Assembly: GCF_013155265.1 (NCBI RefSeq)
Contig: NZ_JABJXU010000009.1
Coordinates: forward strand, 62,001 to 126,000
Direction of reading: 5' to 3'
DNA length: 64,000 bases
From: Enterococcus sp. MMGLQ5-1
GTDB taxonomy: Bacteria; Bacillota; Bacilli; Lactobacillales; Streptococcaceae
Part shown: positions 48,876 to 58,138 of the stretch, piece after piece
Numbering within the stretch: position 1 is the stretch's first letter
Layout: the number at the start of each line of letters is the position of its first letter
Translations under genes and position numbers: made by a program
Notes under the pieces: model-generated
Databases searched by the model: none
Seen by the model: the letters and a program-made list of their open reading frames with translations, nothing else
What the model was told of the DNA's origin: nothing

Positions 48876-48906
48876 AATATCATCAACCAAGCGTTTGATT
48901 TTAGCG

Positions 48907-48939
48907 AAAAAGCTGTCACGGTTCGTGTGACAGCTTTTT
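48907..48939. terminator. Terminator after ypmS
   Basis: A strong stem AAAAAGCTGTCAC / GTGACAGCTTTTT with loop GGTTCGT (partly paired); usable on both strands, at the 3' end of the minus-strand degV-ypmR-ypmS operon. Confidence 0.88.
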
Positions 48940-48947
48940 ATAATATT

Positions 48948-49565
48948 TTAACCACCTTGATAAAGGTCGAAGCTAAACTCATCATTCATGGTATCAATTT
49001 GCTTGGCCTTAATATATAAATCCTTGCCGAGATTAAGCTGGTTGAGCTGTAGCTCGATATAATTTTTCTTGGCATCAATTTTAACAAATTGTGGTACAGC
49101 ATATTCCTTGGCGACAAAGGATAGAACAGCCGACGTTGGTAGGCTTAGGGTACCCGCGGAAACGCTTTTGACCTTGAGCTGAATATTGCCGTTTTCTAAT
49201 TTATAAGGTTCAAAATAAATAAAGAGTGGCACTTCAATACCCAAAAACTGATAGCTACCTTCTAAAACGACTTGATCATCGAGATAAAACTGATAGCTCA
49301 ATTTTTTGGTTTGATAGTCTGCTAAGAAAGTATTAATAATTTTATTAATTTTTGCTTTATTGGTTGTAAAGGTTGCTAATGTATCACCTTTTTTGGCGAT
49401 TGTTGCGGTATTATTTATGACGGGTTCTCTGTTTTCTGTAATTCTGAAGCCAACAAATAGCAAAGCGCCGATAATTAAGCCTAAGAGTACCAAAAAAGCA
49501 ATTTTCCATTCGTTAAAACGAACAATCTTTTTTCTAATGTCATGTGATTTCACGTTACCACTCAT
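48948..49565 (-). CDS. YpmS-like DUF2140 protein
   Basis: This 205-residue protein has one membrane segment (about residues 20-41; FLVLLGLIIGALLFVGFRI) and an extracytoplasmic domain matching the DUF2140/YpmS family (FTTNKAKINKIINTFLAD; LPTSAVLSFVAKEY). Its ATG overlaps the end of the GDSL gene by 11 bases, so the two are translationally coupled, as in the ypmR-ypmS pair of Bacillus. Function unknown; a surface or lipid-related role is inferred from the neighbours. Confidence 0.85.
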   Translation of the reverse strand: MSGNVKSHDIRKKIVRFNEWKIAFLVLLGLIIGALLFVGFRITENREPVINNTATIAKKGDTLATFTTNKAKINKIINTFLADYQTKKLSYQFYLDDQVVLEGSYQFLGIEVPLFIYFEPYKLENGNIQLKVKSVSAGTLSLPTSAVLSFVAKEYAVPQFVKIDAKKNYIELQLNQLNLGKDLYIKAKQIDTMNDEFSFDLYQGG

Positions 49566-50400
49566 CCTTTGTCTGTTTAATTTTACTCATAATCGCATTC
49601 GCCATAATCTGATAGCCTGTATTATTTGGATGGAAGTGGTCTTCTTCAAACAAGGCATCATTTGTAATTGAGGCGTTATTGTCGCTTTCGCCCTGACTGG
49701 TCACACCCTCATCACCATTAATGCCTTTATAAAGGACATCGTTAATTGGTACAAAATAAGCTTTGTTTTCGGTGACGGTTGTTTCGGTTTCTTGATTCCA
49801 GTTATCAATGACGTCCTGCATGGTGGTAATTTCAGGAAAATTTAGATAGAAAGGATTATAGATACCTAAAACATAAATTGGCGCATTTTTATTGTATTTG
49901 CGAATGAGCTCGATTAATGTAACCAATCTTTTTTGATAGGCTTTAAGTGGTTTTTTGAATGAATTTTCAGATAGATCATCAAAATTTTCGCGAATAACCT
50001 TCATCACATCATTGCCACCAACGGTTAGCGTAATGATTTCTGCGTTTTTTATCGAATTTTGAATTTTTTTCTGTTCTTCGATTCGCTTAATAATTTGACT
50101 ACTGGTGTTACCGCTGACCCCATAATTAGCGCTTTCAACACGATAGCCATAGGTAGCATCTAATTGGTCAGCAAGAATCGGTACAAAGCCACCCTGATTG
50201 GTTGAGTCACCAACACCTTGAGTAAGTGAGTCGCCAATTGCTACAAAATCAAATACTTCAACTCTTTTTTCAATTAAAAAATTTTTATTATTAAATTCTG
50301 TACCTGCCTTTGGTATCGATAAACTGAGTAGGATAAAACAGAGCATCGCAACGATTGCACATAGGCCCCACTCGGTTAATATTCTTTGTTTTTTATTCAT
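49555..50400 (-). CDS. GDSL-family lipase/esterase (YpmR-like)
   Basis: This 281-residue SGNH hydrolase is anchored or secreted through an N-terminal hydrophobic segment (about 13-30). Block I FVAIGDSLTQGVGDS carries the catalytic serine, block III is LTVGGNDVMK, and block V EDHFHPNNTGYQ carries Asp and His. The substrate is unknown; members hydrolyse lipids or acylated wall components. The ribosome site is weak and the start follows the DegV gene stop by 15 bases, indicating operon translation. Confidence 0.92.
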   Translation of the reverse strand: MNKKQRILTEWGLCAIVAMLCFILLSLSIPKAGTEFNNKNFLIEKRVEVFDFVAIGDSLTQGVGDSTNQGGFVPILADQLDATYGYRVESANYGVSGNTSSQIIKRIEEQKKIQNSIKNAEIITLTVGGNDVMKVIRENFDDLSENSFKKPLKAYQKRLVTLIELIRKYNKNAPIYVLGIYNPFYLNFPEITTMQDVIDNWNQETETTVTENKAYFVPINDVLYKGINGDEGVTSQGESDNNASITNDALFEEDHFHPNNTGYQIMANAIMSKIKQTKDEW

Positions 50401-50415
50401 AATATATAAAATTTA

Positions 50416-51246
50416 TTAATAGTACATAATGGCCCATGCACCAGGACCGGTATGCGTTGCGATAATTGAGCCAGTATCTAGTACAGGGATTGAAATTTGT
50501 GGTAAGTGACTGCTAAGCTCAGCCTTAAATTTTTCAGAAAGCTCAAGTCCATTAGCATGAGAAATGCCTAATGCCGTAATTTGTGAAAAATCAACTTCAT
50601 TTTTCCAGTCCTCAAACCATTTCATAAATGTTTTTGTGCCGCGCCCTTTGACGATTGGTCGAAGCTCACCATTAATAAATTCCATAACAATTTTAACATT
50701 TAGAAAGTTAGACATAACGCCAGTCAGACGACTAATTCTTCCGCCTTTAACTAGGTTATCGAGATTAGTGATGCCAATATAGAGCTTGGTTTTATCTTTG
50801 ACTTCGGCAATTTTATTTAAAATTGCTGCTTTAGCTTCACCGTTTTGAGCTAATTTAGCTGCTTCAATGACCTGAAAAGCCAGTCCCTGATCAGTAAAAC
50901 CAGAATCAATAACGGTGACATCTCCTTCAACTAGCTTACTAGCTTGTCGCGCAGCCTCTACTGTTCCGCTAAGGGATTGCGACATGTGGATAGAGATGAT
51001 TTGACTGCCATCAGCCATTAATTTTTTATAAATTTCTACAAATTCACCAATTGGTGGTTGACTTGTTTTTGGCAATGTCTTACCCTGTGCCATCATTCGC
51101 ATAAATTCACTACCGGATACTTCGCTATCCTGATAGACAACACCATCAATCATAAAAGACAAGGAAACAATGGTAATTCCTAATTTTTCGGCAAGACCCT
51201 CTTCAATTGTAATTGAAGAATCAGTCACGATTTTTATGCTACTCAT
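50416..51246 (-). CDS. DegV-family fatty-acid-binding protein
   Basis: This 276-residue DegV/FakB-type protein has KIVTDSSITIEEGLA at the N-terminus, SMSQSLSGTVEAARQA-like HMSQSLSGTVEAARQ, NLVKGGRISRLTG, and the C-terminal GSIIATHTGPGAWAIMYY. It would deliver bound fatty acid to a FakA kinase. It is the first gene of an operon with the GDSL hydrolase and YpmS-like genes, linking all three to lipid metabolism. AAAAGGAG precedes the ATG. It is a paralogue of the DegV gene at 26583. Confidence 0.93.
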   Translation of the reverse strand: MSSIKIVTDSSITIEEGLAEKLGITIVSLSFMIDGVVYQDSEVSGSEFMRMMAQGKTLPKTSQPPIGEFVEIYKKLMADGSQIISIHMSQSLSGTVEAARQASKLVEGDVTVIDSGFTDQGLAFQVIEAAKLAQNGEAKAAILNKIAEVKDKTKLYIGITNLDNLVKGGRISRLTGVMSNFLNVKIVMEFINGELRPIVKGRGTKTFMKWFEDWKNEVDFSQITALGISHANGLELSEKFKAELSSHLPQISIPVLDTGSIIATHTGPGAWAIMYY

Positions 51247-51499
51247 AAAATGAATACTCCTTTTTTAATCCACGGACCTGCACCCTAGTCGACTTGACCT
51301 TGCTGGTTCGTTTTCGGTTTGAATTGGAAAATAATAAAAAACTGGTTATCTAACGCTAATTTATAAAGGGTTATAACGATTCTACCAGTATTATGTCTAT
51401 TTCGATTATATCAAAGTATATATTTTTTTTCATAAATAAATATTTAAAATTAGTGAAAATGCTATAGTGGCGGAAGACAATAAATTTTAGTTGTGAAAA

Positions 51500-52130
51500 T
51501 CAGATAAAAAAGAGGCTGGGACATAAAGTCCTAACCCCTTTCGTATTGTTCGTAATTTACAAGCTTTCTCTCTCAAAACTGTTCAAATAGATAAGTCATT
51601 TAATCAGACAGGGAACGTCTGACTAGATAAACGAATGATTCGTCTATTTTTCACAGTTTTAATCGGAGATAGAAAGCAGTTTGTTTATCTAGCACATTGA
51701 TTTACCGAAACACTCCTTAAACAATAAAATTTTTCAACAGCTCAACTAGAACGCTAAAGCGTTAAGCTTCAGATGTCTTAAGCTTATTGTTTACTGTTCA
51801 TCATGGCTCTAAAAGAATTCGATTAGAAAGTGAAACATAAGAGGTACTATGCGTATATCTATGTGTAACTTTCTTTTTTTAGACGGATTAGAGTTTGATA
51901 AGCAATCACATTTTGCTTTTATACTTAAGGGACAAGGCGACAACTGCAATGCCATAGGATGATAGATGCCTAAAAAGCTGAAACGGCTTGCTTTGAAAGT
52001 TGAGCATAAGACTGGAAAATAGTAAAGGCGTTCTTTGCCTATCTATTTTTTCAGCTTATGCCGATACTTTCAAGCCGTTGAAGCTAGATTATCTAAAAAG
52101 CGTAAACGGCTTTTGTCCCACCTTCGATTG
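51500..52130. repeat. Element A, long copy between degV and glnP-like gene
   Basis: This 600-base gene-free mosaic of hairpins is bounded by GAGGCTGGGACATAAAGTCC on the left and TTTTGTCCCACC on the right. It contains the inverted pair CTCAAAACTGTTCAAATAGAT (51588) / CTATTTTTCACAGTTTT (51645) around a GTCTGAC hairpin, and a second long hairpin whose arms include TTGAAAGTTGAGCATAAG and CTTATGCCGATACTTTCAA. It also has GTTGAAGCTAGATTATCTAA followed by AAAGCGTAAACGGCTT, shared with the 60.3 kb copy. The left part 51247-51500 shows only an AT-rich promoter-like stretch. Confidence 0.8.
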
Positions 52131-52138
52131 CTTAAATA

Positions 52139-52801
52139 TTAAGCATAGCTGAGTCTTTTTTCCAATATTTTTGAGATGATACTTAAGAAGTAGCAGATAA
52201 TGAAATAGATTACTGCTAAGAGTAAGAACATTGGTATTACGTAATTAGAATTTTGACCATAGATAATCTGTGCCTGATGGGTTAATTCTGGTAATGAAAT
52301 AATGATGGCAAGTGATGTATCTTTAACTAGCGAAATAAATTGAGAAACCAATGCGGGAATCATCATTCTAAAGGCCTGCGGAAAAATGATATAAAACATT
52401 GTTTCTTTTTTGCTTAGCCCGGTTGATAGACCTGCTTCCATTTGCCCTCTAGGTATGGCAACTAATCCTGCTCGAATAATCTCAGAAACCATTGCAGACT
52501 CAAAGATGGTCAAAGCAGTAACGGCTGCCCAGAATATATTGAAGCGAATGCCTGTTAGCTGCGGAATCGCAAAGTAGGTAAAGAATATGATGAGTAGCAG
52601 TGGTAAATTTCGGATAATATCAATAATTAATCCAACAATTTTTGAAATAATCGGTAGCTTGGCAAAGCGTAACCAGCCGAGCAGCGTACCGATTAAGAAG
52701 CTTAATAGAATCGAAGCTGTAGCGACTTGGAAAGTGACGACCAGACCTTTGAAAAGGAAGCGTAAATTAATCCAAGAATAAGCATCTATAAAATTTTCCA
52801 T
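52139..52801 (-). CDS. Glutamine-type ABC transporter permease 2
   Basis: This 220-residue HisM-type inner-membrane permease has about five membrane segments and the cytoplasmic EAA loop EAGLSTGLSKKETMFYIIFP. DIIRNLPLLLIIFFTYFAIP is typical of polar amino-acid permeases. It is the last gene of the four-gene operon (ATPase, binding protein, permease 1, permease 2) and would form a heterodimer with the product of the gene at 52814. The stop is next to element A. Confidence 0.92.
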   Translation of the reverse strand: MENFIDAYSWINLRFLFKGLVVTFQVATASILLSFLIGTLLGWLRFAKLPIISKIVGLIIDIIRNLPLLLIIFFTYFAIPQLTGIRFNIFWAAVTALTIFESAMVSEIIRAGLVAIPRGQMEAGLSTGLSKKETMFYIIFPQAFRMMIPALVSQFISLVKDTSLAIIISLPELTHQAQIIYGQNSNYVIPMFLLLAVIYFIICYFLSIISKILEKRLSYA

Positions 52802-52813
52802 TAATTTATCCTC

Positions 52814-53464
52814 CTATCCTTCTGTAATTGACCAGCGGCGTTCTAAATAATTCATCAGGTAGCTTAATGGTAAAGTCAGAATTAGATAAAAACCAGCGAT
52901 AACGATGTAAGTGTTAACTGTATCAAAGGTTAAGCTTGCAATCGCATCGCCTTGATACATTAAATCAAGACCAGCAGCAACCGCTAAAATTGAACTATTT
53001 TTAACCAAGTTGATAAACTGATTGCCAAGTGGTGGAATGACAATCTTAAAGGCTTGTGGTAAAACAATGTATTGATAAACTTGGAACGAGGTGAAGCCAC
53101 TGGATAATCCAGCTTCAACCTGTCCGATTGGGACACCAAGAATCCCTGCCCGAATGGTTTCGGCGATAAATGCTGAGGTATATAGAGCAAGTCCGATTGT
53201 ACCGGCAGTGAAGCCGTCTACAGGTAGCCCGCTCATTGGTAAGACAATGAAGAAAAACATCACAATGACTAAAAGTGGAATGTTTCTAAAAATTTCGACA
53301 TAGGCTTTGGCTAAAAAGGCGACTATTTTATTTTTAGTAAGTTGTAAGATTGCCATTAGTGTGCCAATGACTAAGCTTAAAATTAGAGCAATAACGCTTG
53401 AAAAGAGGGTTACCTTAAAGCCGGAAAGTAGCTCAGGCAAGTAGTTTTGAATGATTGTTAGCAT
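52814..53464 (-). CDS. Glutamine-type ABC transporter permease 1
   Basis: This 216-residue permease is homologous to the downstream one: EIFRNIPLLVIVMFFFIVLP and the EAA loop EAGLSSGFTSFQVYQYIVLP. It has five predicted membrane segments. Twelve bases separate it from permease 2 and three from the binding-protein gene, so the operon is tight. This matches the GlnM/GlnP pair of Bacillus. Confidence 0.92.
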   Translation of the reverse strand: MLTIIQNYLPELLSGFKVTLFSSVIALILSLVIGTLMAILQLTKNKIVAFLAKAYVEIFRNIPLLVIVMFFFIVLPMSGLPVDGFTAGTIGLALYTSAFIAETIRAGILGVPIGQVEAGLSSGFTSFQVYQYIVLPQAFKIVIPPLGNQFINLVKNSSILAVAAGLDLMYQGDAIASLTFDTVNTYIVIAGFYLILTLPLSYLMNYLERRWSITEG

Positions 53465-53467
53465 AAC

Positions 53468-54280
53468 TTACTCCGCCTCCTTCAAATTTGGGAACCATTT
53501 ATTATAAATTTTATCGTAGGTACCGTTTTCGTGTAATGTGTCTAAAGCCTTGTTGACTTGTGCTAAAAATTCAGTTTGACCTTTATTGATGGCGATACCA
53601 TATGGCTCATTAGTGAAGTTACCGCCAGTTAATTCATAGCCGGGGTTGTCGGTTTGTAAGCCCAAAAGGATTGAATTATCGGTTGTCATTGCATCACCTT
53701 GACCGGATTTGAGTGCAGTAAAGCATTCTGCATAGTTTTCAAATTCTAAAACCTTAGCCTCTGGCGCTGCTTTTTTGATATTGACTACTGAAGTCGAGCC
53801 TTTTACAGCTAGGACTGTTGTAGAGGAATCAAGATCTGCAACGGACTGGATATCGGATCCTTTTTTAACTAAGAGCGATTGTCCCGCATCAAAATAAACC
53901 TGTGAAAAATCAACTTGCTTCTTACGTTCATCTGTAATCGTCATCGTTGCAATAATTGCATCAATGTTACCATTTTTTAGTAAAGGGATTCTCGTTTTAC
54001 TCGTTACTTCGACAAATTCTGCTTTATTTTCATCGCCAAGTATTTCTTTAGTAATTGCTTTAGCGATATCAATATCGAAGCCTTCAATCGCACCTGTTTT
54101 AATATTAATCATGCCGAATAATCTTGTATCATTCTTAACGCCCCAAATAATTTTTTGGTCACTTTGAACGATTTCAGCTACATTTTTATCTGCTAAGCCT
54201 TTATTGCACCCTGCCAGTACTAACAAGGTCACAAGGCTTACCACAAGTGGTAGCAATTTTTTGATTGGTTTCATCATCAT
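53468..54280 (-). CDS. Glutamine-type ABC transporter binding lipoprotein
   Basis: This 270-residue extracytoplasmic lipoprotein has the lipobox LVLAGC (Cys at about 25) after a basic hydrophobic signal. The mature part is a type 3 solute-binding protein: IKTGAIEGFDIDIAKAITKE, DAIIATMTITDERKKQVDFS and AVKGSTSVVNI. GATAGGAGC precedes the ATG triplet. Glutamine or glutamate is the likely ligand from similarity to GlnH-type proteins; specificity is not certain. Confidence 0.92.
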   Translation of the reverse strand: MMMKPIKKLLPLVVSLVTLLVLAGCNKGLADKNVAEIVQSDQKIIWGVKNDTRLFGMINIKTGAIEGFDIDIAKAITKEILGDENKAEFVEVTSKTRIPLLKNGNIDAIIATMTITDERKKQVDFSQVYFDAGQSLLVKKGSDIQSVADLDSSTTVLAVKGSTSVVNIKKAAPEAKVLEFENYAECFTALKSGQGDAMTTDNSILLGLQTDNPGYELTGGNFTNEPYGIAINKGQTEFLAQVNKALDTLHENGTYDKIYNKWFPNLKEAE

Positions 54281-54326
54281 GTGCTCCTATCCTTCTTCTT
54301 ATTCATTTTTTATTAATCTTGTAGCA

Positions 54327-55085
54327 TTAGTCAGAAATGACTTTGTCAGAGGTGTGATTAATAATTTTACTTAAGAATTGTTTGGCACGTTCTTCCTTTG
54401 GATGATCAAAGAAGCCTTGAACATCAGTGGTATCTTCAAGGATTTGACCTTCAGCCATAAAAATAACACGATCTGCTACTTCTCTGGCAAAGCCCATTTC
54501 ATGAGTGACAACAATCATGCTCATACCTTCTTTGGCTAATTTTTGCATAACTGCTAAAACATCACCAATCGTCTCTGGATCTAAGGCTGAGGTTGGTTCA
54601 TCAAATAATAATAATTCCGGGTTCATTGCCAAGCCTCTCGCAATCGCAATTCGTTGCTTTTGACCGCCAGAAAGTGTATTTGGATAGGCGTCCTTTTTAT
54701 CCCACATACTAACAAATTTTAAGAATTTCTCAGCAGTTCGGGTTGCTTCTCTAATGTCTTGACCTAGAACCTTGACAGGCGCGAGGGTAATATTTTCTAA
54801 AACGGTTTTATGAGGATAAAGGTTGAAATGCTGGAAAACCATTCCAGCTTCCTTACGAAGCTTAGTTAATTCTTTTGGACTAGCCTTGGAAACATCGTGC
54901 CCATTTACATCAAGTGTTCCGCTATTGATTTCCTCAAGTGCGTTAATTGTCCGAATTAATGTTGATTTACCGGATCCAGAAGGACCGATTAAGACAACGA
55001 CTTGTCCTTTCTCGATTTCGAGATTGATATCTCTTAGTGCATGGTAATCACCATAATATTTTTCGACGTGAGAAAATTTTATCAT
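54327..55085 (-). CDS. Glutamine-type ABC transporter ATP-binding protein
   Basis: This 252-residue ATPase is the first gene of the operon. Walker [11 protein letters not shown]-loop [12 protein letters not shown], signature [15 protein letters not shown], Walker [14 protein letters not shown] and VTHEMGF are intact. The ATG at 55085 is used, with AAGGAAG eight bases upstream; the GTG three codons earlier overlaps the ribosome site. A second polar-amino-acid ATPase is at 31789. Confidence 0.94.
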   Translation of the reverse strand: MIKFSHVEKYYGDYHALRDINLEIEKGQVVVLIGPSGSGKSTLIRTINALEEINSGTLDVNGHDVSKASPKELTKLRKEAGMVFQHFNLYPHKTVLENITLAPVKVLGQDIREATRTAEKFLKFVSMWDKKDAYPNTLSGGQKQRIAIARGLAMNPELLLFDEPTSALDPETIGDVLAVMQKLAKEGMSMIVVTHEMGFAREVADRVIFMAEGQILEDTTDVQGFFDHPKEERAKQFLSKIINHTSDKVISD

Positions 55086-55323
55086 ACAGAGCACTTCCTT
55101 TTTTATAATTTTGCATGAAATGTTATAAAATCTAACATAGCGCTTTTTTAGTTTATCAAAGCTTTAAACAAATGTCAAAATTGAAAGATGAGCAAGCCGA
55201 CTGAAATAGCGGTTTCAAACGCATTTTACTGGTTTAATAGTTAAAAAAAAGCCTTTTTTTATACTGTGATTTCGTAAGTCTTTAAAAAAAGCCTGTAATT
55301 AGCTTAGCAAAAGATGCCTTGCT

Positions 55324-55352
55324 TTTACATTTGTTCTAAAATTAGCTATAAT
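55324..55352 (+). promoter_or_regulatory. walR promoter
   Basis: TTTACA (55324-55329), a 17-base spacer and TATAAT (55347-55352), about 30 bases before the start codon. Confidence 0.7.
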
Positions 55353-55382
55353 AAAGAAACAATGGGAAAGTGGGTGTACTGA

Positions 55383-56090
55383 TTGAAAAAAATTCTAATT
55401 GTAGATGATGAAAAACCGATTTCGGATATTGTAAAATTTAATTTAACTAAAGAGGGTTATGAGGTTTCAACAGCTTTTGATGGTGAGGAAGCGATTCAAA
55501 AATTTAATGAGGAACATCCTGATTTGGTATTATTGGATTTAATGTTACCGAAGGTGGATGGTCTTGAGGTAGCCCGTGAGATTCGTAAGACCCATAATAC
55601 ACCAATTATTATGGTCTCTGCCAAGGATTCGGAGTTTGATAAGGTATTGGGCTTGGAATTAGGTGCTGATGATTATGTGACCAAACCATTTTCAAATCGT
55701 GAATTGATTGCGCGTGTCAAAGCCAATTTACGTCGTGGTGGAGAAAGTGAGCCTAGTAAGCAATCAGATGATTCTAAAGAGGATATTGCGATTTCGGAAT
55801 TAACGATTCACCCTGAAGCGTATATTATCTCAAAGCGTGGTCAAAAAATCGAGCTGACTCATCGTGAGTTTGAGCTGCTTTATTATCTTGCCAGTCATAT
55901 TGGTCAAGTCATGACTCGTGAGCATTTATTGCAGGTTGTTTGGGGCTATGATTATTTTGGCGATGTGAGAACAGTTGATGTTACCGTTCGACGTCTTCGT
56001 GAAAAAATTGAAGATTCACCAAGTCGTCCTGTTTATTTAGTGACACGTCGAGGTGTGGGCTATTACTTGAGAAATCCGGAGACTGATTAG
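55383..56090 (+). CDS. walR: Response regulator WalR (YycF)
   Basis: This 235-residue OmpR-family regulator of the essential WalRK system controls cell-wall hydrolases. The receiver domain has the acidic pair DD (residues 8-9), the phospho-acceptor Asp52 in [11 protein letters not shown], and Lys in [12 protein letters not shown]. The winged helix (about 135-232) includes [20 protein letters not shown] and [12 protein letters not shown]. It starts at TTG after GAAAGTGGG. The kinase gene follows 206 bases later; the intervening DNA has a small CTCTGGCA/TGCCAGAG hairpin that may modulate read-through. Confidence 0.96.
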   Translation: MKKILIVDDEKPISDIVKFNLTKEGYEVSTAFDGEEAIQKFNEEHPDLVLLDLMLPKVDGLEVAREIRKTHNTPIIMVSAKDSEFDKVLGLELGADDYVTKPFSNRELIARVKANLRRGGESEPSKQSDDSKEDIAISELTIHPEAYIISKRGQKIELTHREFELLYYLASHIGQVMTREHLLQVVWGYDYFGDVRTVDVTVRRLREKIEDSPSRPVYLVTRRGVGYYLRNPETD

Positions 56091-56296
56091 GTACGTTAGC
56101 TAGCTAAATCAAGCCGAGCTGATTATGCCAAATAAAATAGCGTATCTGCCAGAGCGAGAAACTCTGGCAATTTTTATCTTTATATTTATAGTAGTGTAAT
56201 TTTGTATTTTCAAGCGTAGGCAGACCTTATCAGAATATGAAATTAATTATTTAAATAATTTCAGCTAAGCTAATCCTTAGGAAAGGTGGGTAGGAT

Positions 56297-58138
56297 TTGA
56301 TTGTAAAAAAGAAGAAATGGGCGTTTTGGAAGAGTATTAATTTTAAAATTACGATTTCATTTCTACTCATTTTACTTGTTTCGATAGAAATTATCGGTAA
56401 TATCTTTATCCAAAATTTAGAGCAAACGACGATTTCCGACTACAAGGAGACTGTCAATAATCGTGTTTCACAGCTAGCAACGAGTGCTGGCGATATTTTT
56501 AGCGATATGACTGAGACTGATGATCAGAAAAATGAAGTGCTGCAAAATCAATTAGAATCTTTTAATGCTTCAGACATTCTAGAGGCAAGAATTGTAGATA
56601 GTAAAGAGGTTATTCGGGCAGCCGTCGGTTCAAGCAATGATGAATTAATTGGTAAAAAGAATGACTATTTGGATTTGATTGATTTTACCTTAAAACGCAA
56701 GGAAATTGTTGAAGACGGAAGACAGGTTTACGTCAATGTTCAGCCGATTCAAAATAGTACAGGGGATTCGGTTTTAGGTGCAATCTATGTTAAGAGTGAT
56801 ATTAGTCAACAATATAACCGAGTTCAAGATATTGCAACGATCTTTTATAGTGCTTCTTTAGTTGCTGGTTTAATTTCCGTCATTGTTGCCTTATTATTTG
56901 CCCGTTCAATCACTAAACCAATTAAGGAAATGGAAAAGCAGGCGTTTAAAATTGCTTATGGAGATTATTCAAGCAAGATTAAGGTTGTTGGAGAGGATGA
57001 GCTTTCAGAGCTTGGAACTACCTTTAATCTTTTATCCAATCGTATTGAGCGAACGCAGGATACAATGGAAAGTGAACAAAATAAGCTGAATAATGTTTTG
57101 ACCTACATGACTGACGGCGTTATTGCAACTGATCGTCGGGGCAAGGTGGTTTTGATTAATCAGCCAGCCTTGGATCAGCTTAATATGGCGCGTTCAGATG
57201 TCATTGGTACTTCGATTTTACAGCTTTTTGAGCTAGAAAAGGAATATACGATGCGCGATTTATTAGAAAATCGCCCAGAAATTGTCATTGATCGAGTAGA
57301 TGCGAATGAAGACTTTATTTCCTTGAAATCAGACTTTGCGCTACTACGCCGAGAGTCAGGTTTTATCAGCGGCTTGGTTGCAGTTTTGCATGATGTCACT
57401 GAGCAGGAAAAAAACGAGCGTGAGCGGCGTAATTTCGTTTCTAATGTCTCGCATGAATTGCGCACTCCATTGACTTCGGTAAAAAGCTACCTTGAGGCAC
57501 TGCAGGATGGTGCTTGGCGTGATTCCAAGATAGCCCCAGAATTTATTGATGTTTCACTTGAAGAAACAAACCGAATGATTCGGATGATTAATGATTTATT
57601 AAATTTATCTAGAATGGATGATGGGAATGTCCATTTGGATTTAGAAATTGTTAATTTTGTTAATCTAGTGGAATTTGTTTTAAATCGTTTTGATCAGATG
57701 ATGAACAATGATAGTGATTTAAAGAAATATATTATTGAACGTGATTTCCAGCTTGAAACTGCATGGGTTGAGGTGGATACAGATAAGATGACGCAAGTAA
57801 TAGATAACGTGATAAATAATGCGATTAAATATTCTCCTGATGGTGGTGTAATCACTGTCGTGCTTAAAACAGTACAGCATCAAGTGATTTTGAGTGTCAC
57901 TGATGAGGGGATGGGGATTCCACGTAAAGATCTCGGTAAAATATTTGATCGATTTTATCGCGTAGATAAGGCGCGCGCTCGAAAACAAGGTGGCACGGGC
58001 TTAGGCTTAGCAATCGCTCGTGAGGTAATGAAGGCTCATGGTGGCTATATTTGGGCTAAGAGTCAGGAGGGCGAAGGTTCGACTTTTACACTTGTCTTGC
58101 CAGAGCAAGAAGATTTTGAAGTAGAGGAGTGGGATTAA
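56297..58138 (+). CDS. walK: Sensor histidine kinase WalK (YycG)
   Basis: This 613-residue membrane kinase has two membrane segments (about 15-35 and 185-205) enclosing an extracytoplasmic sensor, then HAMP (about 205-260), a PAS domain (about 265-375), HisKA with NFVSNVSHELRTPLTSV (His386), and HATPase with NAIKYSPDGG, DEGMGIP and GTGLGLAIAREVMKAHGG. This is the standard WalK layout. TTG start with GGAAAGGTGGG. Its stop overlaps the yycH start (TAATG). Confidence 0.96.
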   Translation: MIVKKKKWAFWKSINFKITISFLLILLVSIEIIGNIFIQNLEQTTISDYKETVNNRVSQLATSAGDIFSDMTETDDQKNEVLQNQLESFNASDILEARIVDSKEVIRAAVGSSNDELIGKKNDYLDLIDFTLKRKEIVEDGRQVYVNVQPIQNSTGDSVLGAIYVKSDISQQYNRVQDIATIFYSASLVAGLISVIVALLFARSITKPIKEMEKQAFKIAYGDYSSKIKVVGEDELSELGTTFNLLSNRIERTQDTMESEQNKLNNVLTYMTDGVIATDRRGKVVLINQPALDQLNMARSDVIGTSILQLFELEKEYTMRDLLENRPEIVIDRVDANEDFISLKSDFALLRRESGFISGLVAVLHDVTEQEKNERERRNFVSNVSHELRTPLTSVKSYLEALQDGAWRDSKIAPEFIDVSLEETNRMIRMINDLLNLSRMDDGNVHLDLEIVNFVNLVEFVLNRFDQMMNNDSDLKKYIIERDFQLETAWVEVDTDKMTQVIDNVINNAIKYSPDGGVITVVLKTVQHQVILSVTDEGMGIPRKDLGKIFDRFYRVDKARARKQGGTGLGLAIAREVMKAHGGYIWAKSQEGEGSTFTLVLPEQEDFEVEEWD